Origin: Cypionkella sp.
GTDB lineage: Bacteria; Pseudomonadota; Alphaproteobacteria; Rhodobacterales; Rhodobacteraceae
Length of the DNA stretch: 64,000 bases
Direction: 5' to 3'
NCBI GenBank assembly: GCA_025458525.1
Contig: JALOSF010000004.1
Location: forward strand, 20,289-84,288
Both the position numbers and the translations under genes were made by a program. Within the stretch, counting starts at the first letter, position 1, and each line of letters opens with the position of its first letter. The notes under the pieces are model-generated. The model was not told where the DNA came from. It did not search any database and saw only the letters and a program-made list of their open reading frames with translations. Positions 46,685 through 56,492 of the stretch are shown piece after piece.

Positions 46685-47605
46685 ATGAACCCGCTGCGCG
46701 GCATTGCCCTGAAACTGGTCTCAGTCCTGCTGTTCATCACCATGTCGGCGATGATCAAGGCAACCTCAGACCATGTTCCTGCCGGAGAGGCCGTGTTTTT
46801 CCGCTCGTTCTTTGCCATTCCGGTGATCCTGATCTGGCTGGCCTGGCGGCACGAGTTGAAGACCGGATGGCGCACGAGCAACCCCTTTGGCCATTTGTGG
46901 CGCGGGCTGGTCGGGACGGCCTCGATGGGGCTTGGCTTTGGCGCGCTGGCCTATCTGCCGCTGCCCGAAGTGACCGCGATCGGCTATACCGCGCCGCTGC
47001 TGACGGTGATCTTTGCCGCCATGTTTCTGGGCGAGCAGGTGCGTGCCTTTCGCATCACCTGCGTCGCCATCGGGATGGCCGGCGTCCTGATCGTGGTCTG
47101 GCCGCGGCTGAGCGTGCTGGACGGCAGCACAAACCCCGCCGAGGCGCTTGGCGCGATCATGGTGCTGAGTTCCGCGGTCTTTGCCGCACTGGCCCAGGTG
47201 TTTGTCCGCAAACTGGTGCAGTCCGAACAGACCGCCACCATCGTGTTCTGGTTTTCCGTCAATGCCGCCCTGCTGTCGCTGGTCACGCTGCCCTATGGCT
47301 GGGTCATCCCCACGGTCGAGGAAGCCGCCCTGCTGATCACCGCCGGGCTGATCGGCGGGTTGGGACAGATTTTCCTCACCTCCTCCTATCGCAGCGCGGA
47401 TGCGTCGGTCATCGCACCCTTTGACTATGCCTCGATGCTGTTCGCGCTGCTGTTCGGCTGGTTCTTCTTTGACGAAGTGCCGACGCTGACCATGCTGGCC
47501 GGGGCGGCACTTGTGATCTCGGCGGGCGTCCTGATCATCTGGCGCGAACGCAGGCTGGGCATGGCGCGGGCGCGGCAACGCAAGGCGATGCCCCCCGGCA
47601 CCTGA
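46685..47605 (+). CDS. EamA/DMT-superfamily transporter
   Basis: A 306-aa inner-membrane protein with ten hydrophobic segments in two EamA repeats (about 8-140 and 150-290), e.g. [25 protein letters not shown]. Such proteins export metabolites or amino acids. Substrate unknown; divergent from adenine deaminase, which hints at but does not prove a purine-related role. The frame extends upstream, but family members begin here. Confidence 0.88.
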   Translation: MNPLRGIALKLVSVLLFITMSAMIKATSDHVPAGEAVFFRSFFAIPVILIWLAWRHELKTGWRTSNPFGHLWRGLVGTASMGLGFGALAYLPLPEVTAIGYTAPLLTVIFAAMFLGEQVRAFRITCVAIGMAGVLIVVWPRLSVLDGSTNPAEALGAIMVLSSAVFAALAQVFVRKLVQSEQTATIVFWFSVNAALLSLVTLPYGWVIPTVEEAALLITAGLIGGLGQIFLTSSYRSADASVIAPFDYASMLFALLFGWFFFDEVPTLTMLAGAALVISAGVLIIWRERRLGMARARQRKAMPPGT

Positions 47606-47629
47606 TCCCCCTGCCCGACTTGGGCCCGA

Positions 47630-48235
47630 TCACCCAGCCGAAACCGTCACATCCGCCGCGCGCGACTGGGCAAGGGAGTGCCTTATATTCGGCAGGTCGT
47701 TGCCGTTGATCCAATCACGGGCCTCTTGCGGGGTCTTTCCGTGGCCTGTCCAACGCAGCATCAGCCGATCGACCAGCGTGGCCTCTGGCACTTCCAGCCA
47801 TACCGTCAGGTCGAAGAAGGGGGCCAAAGCCGGCCAGCGACCCTGATCCAGCAAAAGCCAGTTGCCTTCGACGATCAGCACACGGTCGGCATCCGTCACC
47901 ACATCGGCGGCAGCGCGTGACAGTTCAAGATCACGGTCGAAAATCGGGATCGCCACCTCGCCGCCCGCACGCAGCCGCGACATGAGCACCAAAAGCCCCT
48001 CGACATCGAACGTCTCCGGCGCCCCCTTGCGCGAGCGCAGACCGCGGGCATGTAGCACGGCGTCATCATAGTGAAAGCCATCCATCGGCACCACGCGGGC
48101 GTCGGGGATATGGTTCATGAGGGCTGCCGAGATGGTGGACTTGCCAGCCCCCGGCGGGCCGGCAAGCGCCACGATCATCCGCGTCCGACCGGCAGATCGG
48201 GTCCGGACAAGCTCTGCCAGCGCCTCGGGCGTCAT
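47630..48235 (-). CDS. frcK: P-loop kinase of the frc sugar locus (FrcK/uridine-kinase-like)
   Basis: A 201-aa kinase. Walker A is GPPGAGKST (about 27-35) and the substrate segment PMDGFHYDDAVL follows (about 50-61), as in the pantothenate/uridine kinase-like group. Its start overlaps frcA by four bases. The position at the end of B-C-A-K matches frcBCAK of Sinorhizobium meliloti, where it is assigned as a kinase of the imported sugar. Confidence 0.85.
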   Translation of the reverse strand: MTPEALAELVRTRSAGRTRMIVALAGPPGAGKSTISAALMNHIPDARVVPMDGFHYDDAVLHARGLRSRKGAPETFDVEGLLVLMSRLRAGGEVAIPIFDRDLELSRAAADVVTDADRVLIVEGNWLLLDQGRWPALAPFFDLTVWLEVPEATLVDRLMLRWTGHGKTPQEARDWINGNDLPNIRHSLAQSRAADVTVSAG

Positions 48236-49008
48236 GCCTGTTCCGCCACGCCTTCGGGCACCTTGGCGCCGGTCATGAAGGCCACGGCATCCGACATCGT
48301 GTAGTCGCCCGGCTTGATCACACACAGGCGTTTGCCCAGACGGTGAATGTGGATGCGGTCTGCAACCTCGAACACATGGGGCATGTTGTGGCTGATCAGG
48401 ATGATCGGAATCCCCCGCGCGCGCACGTCGCGGATCAGCTCCAGCACCCGCCGGCTTTCCTTGACGCCAAGGGCCGCCGTGGGTTCGTCCAGGATCACCA
48501 CCTTCGAGCCGAAGGCCGCAGCGCGCGCCACCGCCACCCCCTGACGCTGGCCGCCCGAAAGGGTCTCCACCGCCTGATTGATGTTCTGGATCGTCATCAG
48601 CCCCAGTTCATTCAGCTTCTCGCGGGCGAACTTCTCCATCCGCGGGCGGTCCAGCTTGCGAAACACCGACCCCATGATGCCCGGCGCGCGCAGTTCGCGC
48701 CCCATGAACATGTTGTCGGCGATCGACAAGGCGGGCGACATGGCCAGTGTCTGATAGACCGTTTCAATCCCGGCCGCCCGCGCCTCGATGGGCGATGAGA
48801 ACCTGACGGGGCGCCCTTCAAGCCTGATCTCGCCCTCATCGGGGATCACGGCGCCCGAGATCGCCTTGATCAGCGTCGATTTGCCCGCCCCGTTGTCGCC
48901 GATCACGGCAAGGATCTCGCCGGGATACAGATCGAAGTCGCAATGATCGAGAGCCGTGACCTTGCCATAGCGCTTGACGAGGTTTGTGCCTTTCAGGATC
49001 GGTTCCAT
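48232..49008 (-). CDS. frcA: Sugar ABC transporter ATP-binding protein
   Basis: A 258-aa ATPase: Walker A GDNGAGKST, signature LSGGQRQGVAVARAAA, Walker B VVILDEPTAALG and the switch His in LISHNM. Its single-domain form agrees with FrcA rather than the double-domain RbsA/AraG type. Start selected where MEPILKGTNLVKRYG begins; it overlaps both neighbours by a few bases. Confidence 0.95.
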   Translation of the reverse strand: MEPILKGTNLVKRYGKVTALDHCDFDLYPGEILAVIGDNGAGKSTLIKAISGAVIPDEGEIRLEGRPVRFSSPIEARAAGIETVYQTLAMSPALSIADNMFMGRELRAPGIMGSVFRKLDRPRMEKFAREKLNELGLMTIQNINQAVETLSGGQRQGVAVARAAAFGSKVVILDEPTAALGVKESRRVLELIRDVRARGIPIILISHNMPHVFEVADRIHIHRLGKRLCVIKPGDYTMSDAVAFMTGAKVPEGVAEQA

Positions 49009-50081
49009 CAGCTTGACACCTTTCTGATCCACTGGTCCACGGCGACTGCAAAGATGATCAGCACACCGATAAGGAAGAATGTCCATTGCGGGTCGGTGCC
49101 GACAAGGCGCAGGCCCATTTCAAACACGCCCACGATCAGCGCGCCAAAGAACATGCCGACGATGGACCCGCGCCCGCCAAAGAGCGAGATGCCGCCGATC
49201 ACCACGGCGGTGATGGACTGGATGTTGCCCAGTTGCCCCGTGGAAGCGGTGGGCGAGACGGAGCCAAAGCGCCCAATCATCACCCAGCCCGCGATGGCGC
49301 AGAACAGCCCGGCCAGCGCATAGACCTGGATCAGCACCTTTTGCGTGGGCACGCCCGCCAGTTCGGCCGCCTGCGGATCATCGCCCGTCGCATAGACATG
49401 CCGGCCCCAGGCGGTGTTGCGCAGGACATAGGCCATGACAGCGACCAGCGCGATCATCAAGAACACGGCATAGAGGATCTTGACCCCGCCCGGTTCGATC
49501 GAACCGCCCCAGAACTGCAAGGACGGAGCCTGTTCGGCGATATCGGAGGAGCGGATCGTCTCGTTGGCGGAAAAGATGAAGTTGGCAGCCAGCAGGATCT
49601 GCCAGGTGCCAAGGGTAACGATGAAGGGCGGCAGTTTCATCCTGGCGATCAGAAAGCCGTTCATCGCCCCCATGCCGGTGCCAAGGATCAGCCCGATCAG
49701 GATGGCAAGCTCGGCCGGAAGGCCAAAGCGAAAGGTGATCTGGCCCATCAGAACCGAAGAAAACACGGCGATTGCCCCGACCGACAGATCGATCCCTGCG
49801 GTCAGGATGACGATGGTCTGCGCGCAGCCCAGAATGCCCACGATGGCGATCTGTTGCAGGATGACCGAAAGCGTGCCCGCCTTGAAGAAATTCTCGGCCA
49901 GAACCCCGAAAATGAGAAGCGCCACCATAAGCACGATCATCGGCACGGCCGAAGGCGTCTGGTGCAGCCAGTGCTGAACCCGTTTCAACGTGCTCTTGTC
50001 GTCTTGAAATTCAGCCACTTTTTCCGAAGCGCCCTTCAGGCCGTCCTCGAAACTGGATGATGCCTTGCCATCTGATGTCAT
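49008..50081 (-). CDS. frcC: Sugar ABC transporter permease
   Basis: A 357-aa permease with an N-terminal cytoplasmic extension of about 45 residues, then eight to ten transmembrane helices including the GIDLSVGAIAVFSS segment common to ribose/fructose-type permeases. gggaggg lies before MTSDGKASS. One homodimeric permease is expected per complex. Confidence 0.95.
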   Translation of the reverse strand: MTSDGKASSSFEDGLKGASEKVAEFQDDKSTLKRVQHWLHQTPSAVPMIVLMVALLIFGVLAENFFKAGTLSVILQQIAIVGILGCAQTIVILTAGIDLSVGAIAVFSSVLMGQITFRFGLPAELAILIGLILGTGMGAMNGFLIARMKLPPFIVTLGTWQILLAANFIFSANETIRSSDIAEQAPSLQFWGGSIEPGGVKILYAVFLMIALVAVMAYVLRNTAWGRHVYATGDDPQAAELAGVPTQKVLIQVYALAGLFCAIAGWVMIGRFGSVSPTASTGQLGNIQSITAVVIGGISLFGGRGSIVGMFFGALIVGVFEMGLRLVGTDPQWTFFLIGVLIIFAVAVDQWIRKVSS

Positions 50082-50133
50082 TGAAATTCCCTCCCCCGGC
50101 ACGGATATCACAGCCGTGCGTTGGTTATGACAA

Positions 50134-50153
50134 GGGCGGCGCGAAGGCCGCCC
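50134..50153 (-). promoter_or_regulatory. Stem-loop between frcB and frcC
   Basis: A 7-bp stem (gggcggc / gccgccc) with 6-nt loop lies 64 bp after the frcB stop. Such hairpins often stabilise the binding-protein mRNA or attenuate read-through, giving more binding protein than permease. Confidence 0.6.
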
Positions 50154-50216
50154 CTGACGATCACCGTGAGATCGGCAAGCCTTGCCGTGCAAGGCCGCGT
50201 CACACTTGGCCGTGGT

Positions 50217-51230
50217 TTAGCCCCAGCACAGTTCCATGCCCTTGGCGGTGTCGATCGACGGCACGCCATCCACCGGCTTGTCCGTGATCAGCGCAACACC
50301 CGTGTCAAAGAATGCCTTGCCTTCGGTCGGCGCGGGCTTGGTGCCGTCGGCTGCAAACTTGGCGATGGCTTCGACGCCAAGGGCGGCCATTTGCAGCGGA
50401 TATTGTTGCGAGGTGGCGCCAATCACGCCGTCCTTCACATCCTGCACGCCGGGGCAGCCGCCATCGACCGAGACGATCAGCACACCTTCCTTGCCCGCAG
50501 CCTTCAGTGCCTCGAAAGCCCCCGCGGCCGAGGGTTCGTTGATCGTATAGACCACGTTGATGTCGGCGTCCTTGGCCAGAAGCGCTTCCATCGCCTTCAG
50601 GCCGCCTTCCTCGTTCCCGGCGGTGACTTCGTTGCCCACGATGCGGGGATCGGTTTCATCACCCCATTTGTTCGGATCGGCCAGATCGATGCCAAAGCCC
50701 TGAAGAAAGCCCTGATCGCGCAGAACATCCACCGAGGGCTGTGCAATCGACAGGTCAAGCATCGCGATCTTGGCATTTGCCGCTTCGGCGCCCAAGGTTG
50801 CCGCGGCCCATTGGCCGATCAGCAGGCCAGCCTGAAAATTGTCGGTCGCAAAGGTCGCATCGGCGGCGTCGATCGGATCAAGCGGCGTGTCGAGCGCGAT
50901 GACCAGAACCCCGGCGTCGCGGGCGGCCTTGATCGAGTCGACAATGGCCTTGGTATCCGAAGCGGCAATCAGGATGCCCTTGGCACCATCGGCGACGCAG
51001 GCTTCGACAGCCGCGACCTGGCTTTCATGGTCGCCGTCAACCTTGCCAGCATAGGATTTCAGCGTGACACCCAGTTCTGCTGCCTTGGCCTCGGCACCTT
51101 CTTTCATCTTGACGAAAAAGGGGTTCGTGTCGGTTTTGGTGATCAGGCACGCGCTGGTCTGGGCCGAGGCGGTGGTCGCCATCAGCGCAAGCGCGGCCGA
51201 GCCCAGAAGGGCCTTCATTGAAACGTTCAT
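50217..51230 (-). CDS. frcB: Periplasmic sugar-binding protein
   Basis: A 337-aa type I periplasmic binding protein (RbsB/FrcB-like). Signal peptide residues 1-23 end at [34 protein letters not shown] and SVDGGCPG line the sugar pocket regions. gggaggaac precedes the ATG. First gene of frcBCAK; the 211-bp region upstream separates it from the divergent RbsD/FucU and ROK genes. Confidence 0.95.
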   Translation of the reverse strand: MNVSMKALLGSAALALMATTASAQTSACLITKTDTNPFFVKMKEGAEAKAAELGVTLKSYAGKVDGDHESQVAAVEACVADGAKGILIAASDTKAIVDSIKAARDAGVLVIALDTPLDPIDAADATFATDNFQAGLLIGQWAAATLGAEAANAKIAMLDLSIAQPSVDVLRDQGFLQGFGIDLADPNKWGDETDPRIVGNEVTAGNEEGGLKAMEALLAKDADINVVYTINEPSAAGAFEALKAAGKEGVLIVSVDGGCPGVQDVKDGVIGATSQQYPLQMAALGVEAIAKFAADGTKPAPTEGKAFFDTGVALITDKPVDGVPSIDTAKGMELCWG

Positions 51231-51345
51231 GCTGTTCCTCCCAAGGATTGCAGGAGCTTAGCCCTGCTGCAAGCGTATCGCGCAGCGGTTCCTCCTGCTG
51301 CGGTAAGTCACCAAACAACGATTCGGGGCCTTGCGTCAACATAAA

Positions 51346-51362
51346 TAAATAAGAGTGATTTA
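51346..51362. promoter_or_regulatory. AT-rich inverted repeat in the divergent frc control region
   Basis: TAAAT and ATTTA face each other across seven bases in the only AT-rich patch between frcB (51230) and the RbsD/FucU gene (51442). It could be the operator of the ROK repressor encoded just downstream. Arms are short, so this is tentative. Confidence 0.35.
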
Positions 51363-51441
51363 ATATTGACAGACCCCGCGCCTTGCCCTCACCCTGCTGG
51401 TGGGAGGATGCTCGCGGCCCTGCGCTGCGGGCGACTGGGCT

Positions 51442-51876
51442 ATGCTGATCGGGATACCGTCCATCTTGGGGCCAGAGCTTCTGGCCACCCTGCGCGCCAT
51501 GGGCCATGGCGACGAAATCGCCATCGTGGATGGCAATTATCCGGCCCAGGACCACGCGCGTCGGCTGATCAGGGCCGATGGCCACGGCCTGATCCCGCTC
51601 TTGCGCGCGATCTTGGGGCTTTTGCCGCTGGACGACGACGCGCCTGCCGCGATCTTGCGCGCAAGCCTGTTCAATGACCCGGATCAAGCAGGCCCGATCC
51701 ACCACGAGATCGAACACTTGTGCGCACAGGCCAAACCCGGCTATGCCGTCAAGGCGATGCCCGGTCACGCGCTTTACCCGCGCATCCGGGCGGCGCATAC
51801 GGTTGTGGCGACCAGTGAGACGGCGCTTTATGCCAATGTGATCTTGCGCAAGGGTGTGATCAGGGGCGAGGGATGA
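51442..51876 (+). CDS. RbsD/FucU family sugar mutarotase-like protein
   Basis: A 144-aa protein: MLIGIPSILGPELLATLRAMGHGDE is the RbsD/FucU opening with the conserved His in MGHGDEI, and ALYANVILRKGVI closes it. These pyranases/mutarotases interconvert sugar anomers after uptake. Located divergently from frcBCAK; its last codons overlap the ROK start (ATGA). No strong ribosome site is visible. Confidence 0.88.
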   Translation: MLIGIPSILGPELLATLRAMGHGDEIAIVDGNYPAQDHARRLIRADGHGLIPLLRAILGLLPLDDDAPAAILRASLFNDPDQAGPIHHEIEHLCAQAKPGYAVKAMPGHALYPRIRAAHTVVATSETALYANVILRKGVIRGEG

Positions 51877-53105
51877 TACCAGCCAACGATGCCGTCCCTT
51901 TCCCGGACCGTGGGATCACGGATGATCCGGTTCTGCGGGGCACCAACCAGTCGGGCATGCGCGCGCAGAACGAACGGCTGGTTCTGACGCTGGTGCGGCA
52001 ACATGGCGCTTTGGCAAAATCCGACATCGCCCGCATCACCGGGCTGTCGGCGCAGACCGTGTCGGTCATCATGCGCAGTCTGGAGCAAGACGGGCTTCTG
52101 GCACGCGGCACACCACAGCGCGGGCGGATCGGGCAGCCGTCGGTGCCGATGTCGCTGGCCCCGGAGGGCGCGTTCTTTCTGGGGCTCAAGATCGGACGGC
52201 GTTCGGTGGATCTGACGCTGATCGATTTTCTGGGCCGCGTTGTCGGGATGCAGCGTCAGCTTTATCGCTACCCAACCCCCGATGCCGTGATCAGTTTCAT
52301 GTCCGCCGCCCTGCCCGTTGCCATGGGCTGGCTCGCGCCGGAGCTGCGGCGCCGGATTGGCGGGCTTGGCGTCGCCATGCCCTTTCAGCTTTGGAACTGG
52401 GTGCAATCCATCGGCGCCCCGCAGGCCGAGATGGACGCCTGGCGCAGCCGCGACATCCAGGCAGAGCTGGCCAGGCTGACCGGGATGCCGGTCTTTGTGC
52501 AAAACGATGCCACGGCGGCCTGCGGCGCCGAACTGGTCTTTGGCACGGGCGAACGGCCCAAGGATTTTCTTTACTTCTATTTCGGCACCTTCATCGGCGG
52601 TGGCCTGGTTCTGAATGGCCAGCTGTTTACCGGGCGCAGCGGCAATGCGGGCGGCGTGGGGCCGATGCCGGTTCCGGGGCCCGAAGGCCGGACCCAGCGG
52701 CTGCTGGACGCGGCCTCGATGTCCGTGCTGGCCGACGCGATGCTGCGCCACGGTCAAAGCGCCGATCACCTGTGGGAACAGCATGAGGCGTGGCATATCT
52801 TGCCCCAAGTGCTCGAGGCGTGGCTGGACGGGGCGGCACGCGGGCTGGCCTATGCGATCCTGTCGGCCACGGCGCTGATCGAACTTGAAGCCGTGCTGAT
52901 CGATGGCTGGATGCCCGTGCATATCCGCGCCGATCTGACGGCACGCACGCAGCGCGCGCTGCACGCGCTTGATCTGGCCGGAATCGACCCGCCAGCGATC
53001 CGCGAAGGCACGGTGGGGGCCGATGCACGATCGCTCGGGGCGGCGGCGATCCCGCTGTCGCAGCGATATCTGATCGATCAGAACGCAACCGGCCGCGACA
53101 CCTAG
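51873..53105 (+). CDS. ROK-family transcriptional regulator of the frc locus
   Basis: A 410-aa NagC/XylR-type regulator. The N-terminal winged HTH is NERLVLTLVRQHGALAKSDIARITGLSAQTVSVIMRSLE (about 30-70), and the ROK sugar-binding domain follows with GVAMPFQL and NDATAACGAEL. It lacks the zinc CxCGxxGC motif of sugar-kinase ROK members, so it is a regulator and not a kinase. Divergent from frcBCAK, hence its probable repressor. Confidence 0.9.
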   Translation: MIPANDAVPFPDRGITDDPVLRGTNQSGMRAQNERLVLTLVRQHGALAKSDIARITGLSAQTVSVIMRSLEQDGLLARGTPQRGRIGQPSVPMSLAPEGAFFLGLKIGRRSVDLTLIDFLGRVVGMQRQLYRYPTPDAVISFMSAALPVAMGWLAPELRRRIGGLGVAMPFQLWNWVQSIGAPQAEMDAWRSRDIQAELARLTGMPVFVQNDATAACGAELVFGTGERPKDFLYFYFGTFIGGGLVLNGQLFTGRSGNAGGVGPMPVPGPEGRTQRLLDAASMSVLADAMLRHGQSADHLWEQHEAWHILPQVLEAWLDGAARGLAYAILSATALIELEAVLIDGWMPVHIRADLTARTQRALHALDLAGIDPPAIREGTVGADARSLGAAAIPLSQRYLIDQNATGRDT

Positions 53106-53274
53106 TCGCGCTTTTGTGTCCCAAGGGCGGCAGTCTGCACGAAAATGCTTTGCGATGTCGATTGGGGCGCCTAAAGGTCTTGAAAATCCTTGCGCGGCGC
53201 CTTTGATCGGCTGAAACCCGCCGCGACGACAACGACGCAAAAACGCCACGCCACGACGAGGGAACGCCTGTTTC

Positions 53275-56139
53275 ATGTCACTCGCTCTGATTGCTGCGCT
53301 GCCCTTCCTCGGCGCGCTTCTGCCCGGCCTCATGATTCGTGCGGGCAAGAATGCTTGCGCGCTGGTCACAGGCTCCGTCACCGCTCTGGCGCTGCTGATG
53401 CTGGGGCTTCACGCCCCGGCCGTCCTGCGCGGTGAGGTGGTTCAGACCCGGATCGAATGGATCCCCTCTCTGGGACTGAACGCGAATTTCTTTCTCGACG
53501 GGCTTGGCCTTCTCTTTGCCGGTCTGATCCTGGGCATCGGGTTGCTGATCATCCTTTATGCGCGGTTCTACCTCGCGAAATCTGATCCGATGGGGCAGTT
53601 CTACACCTATCTGATGCTGTTCCAGGGCGCGATGGTTGGCATCGTGCTGTCTGACAACATCCTGATGCTGCTGGTGTTTTGGGAACTGACCTCGCTGTCC
53701 TCCTTTCTGTTGATCGGCTATTGGAAGCACCTGCCCGAAGGCCGGCAGGGCGCGCGGATGGCCCTTACGGTCACGGGCGGCGGCGGTCTTGCGATGATTG
53801 CGGGCATGCTGATCCTGGGCAATATCGCGGGCAGCTATGATCTGTCGGTGATCTTGCAGAACAAGGAGCTGATCCAGGCGTCGGACTGGTATCTTCCCGC
53901 GCTGATCCTGATCCTGCTGGGCGCCTTCACGAAATCGGCGCAGTTTCCGTTCCATTTCTGGCTGCCCCATGCGATGGCGGCGCCAACCCCGGTGTCGGCC
54001 TATCTGCATTCGGCCACCATGGTCAAAGCTGGCCTGTTCCTGATGGCCCGCCTGTGGCCGGTCCTGGCGGGCACGCCGGAATGGTTCTACATCGTGGCAA
54101 CGGCGGGTCTGATCACCATGGTCATGGCCGCCAAGATCGCGCTGTTCAAGGACGACCTGAAGGCGCTGTTGGCCTTTTCCACCGTGTCGCATCTTGGCCT
54201 GATCACCATGCTTTTGGGCTTTGGCACCGTCGAGGCCGCCACCGTCGCGGTGTTCCACATCATCAACCACGCCACATTCAAGGCGGCGCTGTTCATGTCG
54301 GCCGGGATCGTCGATCACGAAGCGCATACCCGCGATCTCAAGCGCCTTGGCGGCTTGCGGCGCCTGATGCCGATCACCTTTGCCATCGTGACCATTGCCT
54401 CGCTGTCGATGGCGGGCATCCCGCCGCTGAACGGCTTTTTGTCCAAGGAACTGATGCTGGAGGAAGCGGCGCACACCACCTGGATGGCCAATCCCTGGCT
54501 GATCGGGGTGCTGGCGACCATCGGGGCCCTGTTTTCGGTGGCTTATAGCTTTCGTTTCATCGCCCATGCCTTCCTTGGCCCGGTGCGCGATGATTACCCT
54601 CATACCCCGCATGACCCCGGCTTTGGCCTTTGGGCGGCGCCCGCGCTGCTTGCGGGCCTTGTGGTGCTGATCGGCCTGTTCCCGATGCTGACCGCCGCCT
54701 GGCTGGTCAACGCGGCGGCAGGGGCCGTCACCGGGCAGGACATCGCGGTCAAGATCACCCACTGGCACGGGCTTTATGCGCCCGCCCTCTGGATGTCACT
54801 GGCGGCGATCGGCGGCGGGCTGGTGCTGATGGGCCTGCACCCGCGCCTCATGGCGCTGTGGAATGCCACCCCCCGGCCCGAGGCCAAGCGGATCTTCGAC
54901 GGGATTGTCGAGCCTGTGGCCCGCCTTGCCGCGCGGCTGTCGGATGCGCTGCATGATGGGGCGCTGACCCGGTTCATCGCCATCGCAACCCTTACAATCG
55001 TCGCGGCGGGCGCTTACGCCTTTGCCACCGGCACCTTTGCCCCGGGTCTGCGCGAGATGACGCCGATCTATGCCGTGCCCGCCCTGGGCTGGCTGTCGCT
55101 GGTTCTGGCCACGCTGGCCATCGTGATCTACCACCGCAACCGTCTGCTGACGCTGGTTCTGGTCGGGATCGTCGGATTGATGGTGTCGCTGGCCTTTGCC
55201 TACTTCTCGGCCCCCGATCTTGCCTTGACGCAAATCTCGGTCGAGGTGGTCTCGATCATCCTGATGCTGCTTGCGCTGAACTTCCTGCCCAAGACCACCC
55301 CGGTCGAAAGCTCTGGCACGCGGCGCGGCCTTGATGCGACGGTCGCCGTGGTGGCGGGCATCGCCATCGCGGTCCTGTCCTTTGCCTTGATGACCCGCGA
55401 TCCTGCCTTTGCCCCGATTTCGGACTTCCACATCGCCAATTCCAAGCCCGAGGGCGGCGGCACGAATATCGTCAACGTCATTCTGGTGGACTTCCGCGGC
55501 TATGATACCTTTGGCGAGATCATCGTTCTGGGCATTGCCGCACTGGTGATCTACGCCCTGACCGAGGCCTTGTTGCGTGCCGGTCCCGCCAATGACCGCC
55601 TGCTGGCCTGGCGTCCCGACCAGCGTCGCGCGGGCGACCGGCATCCGATGATGCTGGTGGTGGCGACGCGGCTGATCTTGCCGATCGCCCTGATGGTCGG
55701 TGTGTTCATGTTCCTGCGCGGCCACAACCTTCCGGGGGGCGGTTTCATCGCCGGTCTGATCGTGGCGATTGCGCTGGTGATGCAATACATGGCCTCTGGC
55801 TTTGCCTGGACAGCGGCGCGGCAAAAGGTGGATTACCATGCGCTGGTCGCCTCTGGCATCGTGATTGCCGCGGCAACCGGCATCGGCGCCTGGTTCAACG
55901 GCATGCCCTTCCTGACATCGGCCTTCGGTTATGTGAACATCTGGCCGCTGGAGCAGTTCGAGTTGGCGACCGCCGCCCTGTTTGACCTTGGCGTGTTCCT
56001 GACCGTGCTGGGCGCCGTGATGCTTGCGCTTGCGTCGCTGTCCCGGCTGGGCCTGCGCGCCGGCGAAACCGTAAACGTGCAACCCTTCGACATCGATCCG
56101 TCCGAAGGCCGCAGCCTGAATTCCGAGGAGGCCCGCTGA
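53275..56139 (+). CDS. phaAB: Mrp/Pha Na+(K+)/H+ antiporter subunit A (fused A+B)
   Basis: A 954-aa integral protein, about 20 helices. Residues ~1-660 are NuoL/MrpA-like, including FWELTSLSSFLLIGYW, HSATMVKAGLFL and NHATFKAALFM; the C-terminal ~170 form the MrpB domain (PGGGFIAGL, about 815-823). This A-B fusion marks group 2 (Pha-type) systems. Multi-subunit Mrp complexes exchange cations for protons and set cytoplasmic pH. Overlaps phaC by one base. Confidence 0.95.
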   Translation: MSLALIAALPFLGALLPGLMIRAGKNACALVTGSVTALALLMLGLHAPAVLRGEVVQTRIEWIPSLGLNANFFLDGLGLLFAGLILGIGLLIILYARFYLAKSDPMGQFYTYLMLFQGAMVGIVLSDNILMLLVFWELTSLSSFLLIGYWKHLPEGRQGARMALTVTGGGGLAMIAGMLILGNIAGSYDLSVILQNKELIQASDWYLPALILILLGAFTKSAQFPFHFWLPHAMAAPTPVSAYLHSATMVKAGLFLMARLWPVLAGTPEWFYIVATAGLITMVMAAKIALFKDDLKALLAFSTVSHLGLITMLLGFGTVEAATVAVFHIINHATFKAALFMSAGIVDHEAHTRDLKRLGGLRRLMPITFAIVTIASLSMAGIPPLNGFLSKELMLEEAAHTTWMANPWLIGVLATIGALFSVAYSFRFIAHAFLGPVRDDYPHTPHDPGFGLWAAPALLAGLVVLIGLFPMLTAAWLVNAAAGAVTGQDIAVKITHWHGLYAPALWMSLAAIGGGLVLMGLHPRLMALWNATPRPEAKRIFDGIVEPVARLAARLSDALHDGALTRFIAIATLTIVAAGAYAFATGTFAPGLREMTPIYAVPALGWLSLVLATLAIVIYHRNRLLTLVLVGIVGLMVSLAFAYFSAPDLALTQISVEVVSIILMLLALNFLPKTTPVESSGTRRGLDATVAVVAGIAIAVLSFALMTRDPAFAPISDFHIANSKPEGGGTNIVNVILVDFRGYDTFGEIIVLGIAALVIYALTEALLRAGPANDRLLAWRPDQRRAGDRHPMMLVVATRLILPIALMVGVFMFLRGHNLPGGGFIAGLIVAIALVMQYMASGFAWTAARQKVDYHALVASGIVIAAATGIGAWFNGMPFLTSAFGYVNIWPLEQFELATAALFDLGVFLTVLGAVMLALASLSRLGLRAGETVNVQPFDIDPSEGRSLNSEEAR

Positions 56140-56492
56140 TGGAGGCTCTTGTCGCATCCGCCCTCGGGCTTCTGACCGCCGCCGGCCTGTATCTCATGCT
56201 GCGCCAGCGCACCTTTCCGGTGATCGTCGGGCTGACCCTGCTCAGCTATGCGGTCAACGTGTTCATCTTCGCGGTCGGGCGGCTGACCACGAACATGCCG
56301 CCGATCTACGGCCCTGACGTCGCAGGCTATGCCGACCCGTTGCCGCAGGCGCTGGTGCTCACCGCCATCGTGATCTCGTTCGGGATGACGGCGGTGATCG
56401 TGATGATGGCGCTGGGGGCTTTTCTTGAATCCGGCCATGACAAGATTGACATGAACGACGATGACACCCCGGCTGAAGGGGACGCAAAATGA
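56139..56492 (+). CDS. phaC: Mrp antiporter subunit C (NuoK-like)
   Basis: A 117-aa membrane subunit with three helices, homologous to NuoK: GLYLMLRQRTFPVIVGLTLLS and DPLPQALVLTAIVISFGMTAV. Overlaps phaAB (1 bp) and phaD (4 bp). Confidence 0.94.
   Translation: MEALVASALGLLTAAGLYLMLRQRTFPVIVGLTLLSYAVNVFIFAVGRLTTNMPPIYGPDVAGYADPLPQALVLTAIVISFGMTAVIVMMALGAFLESGHDKIDMNDDDTPAEGDAK

Noticed and set aside
50082..50216. Separate small gene between frcB and frcC
   Set aside because: The 135 bp hold only the stem-loop and the frcC ribosome site.
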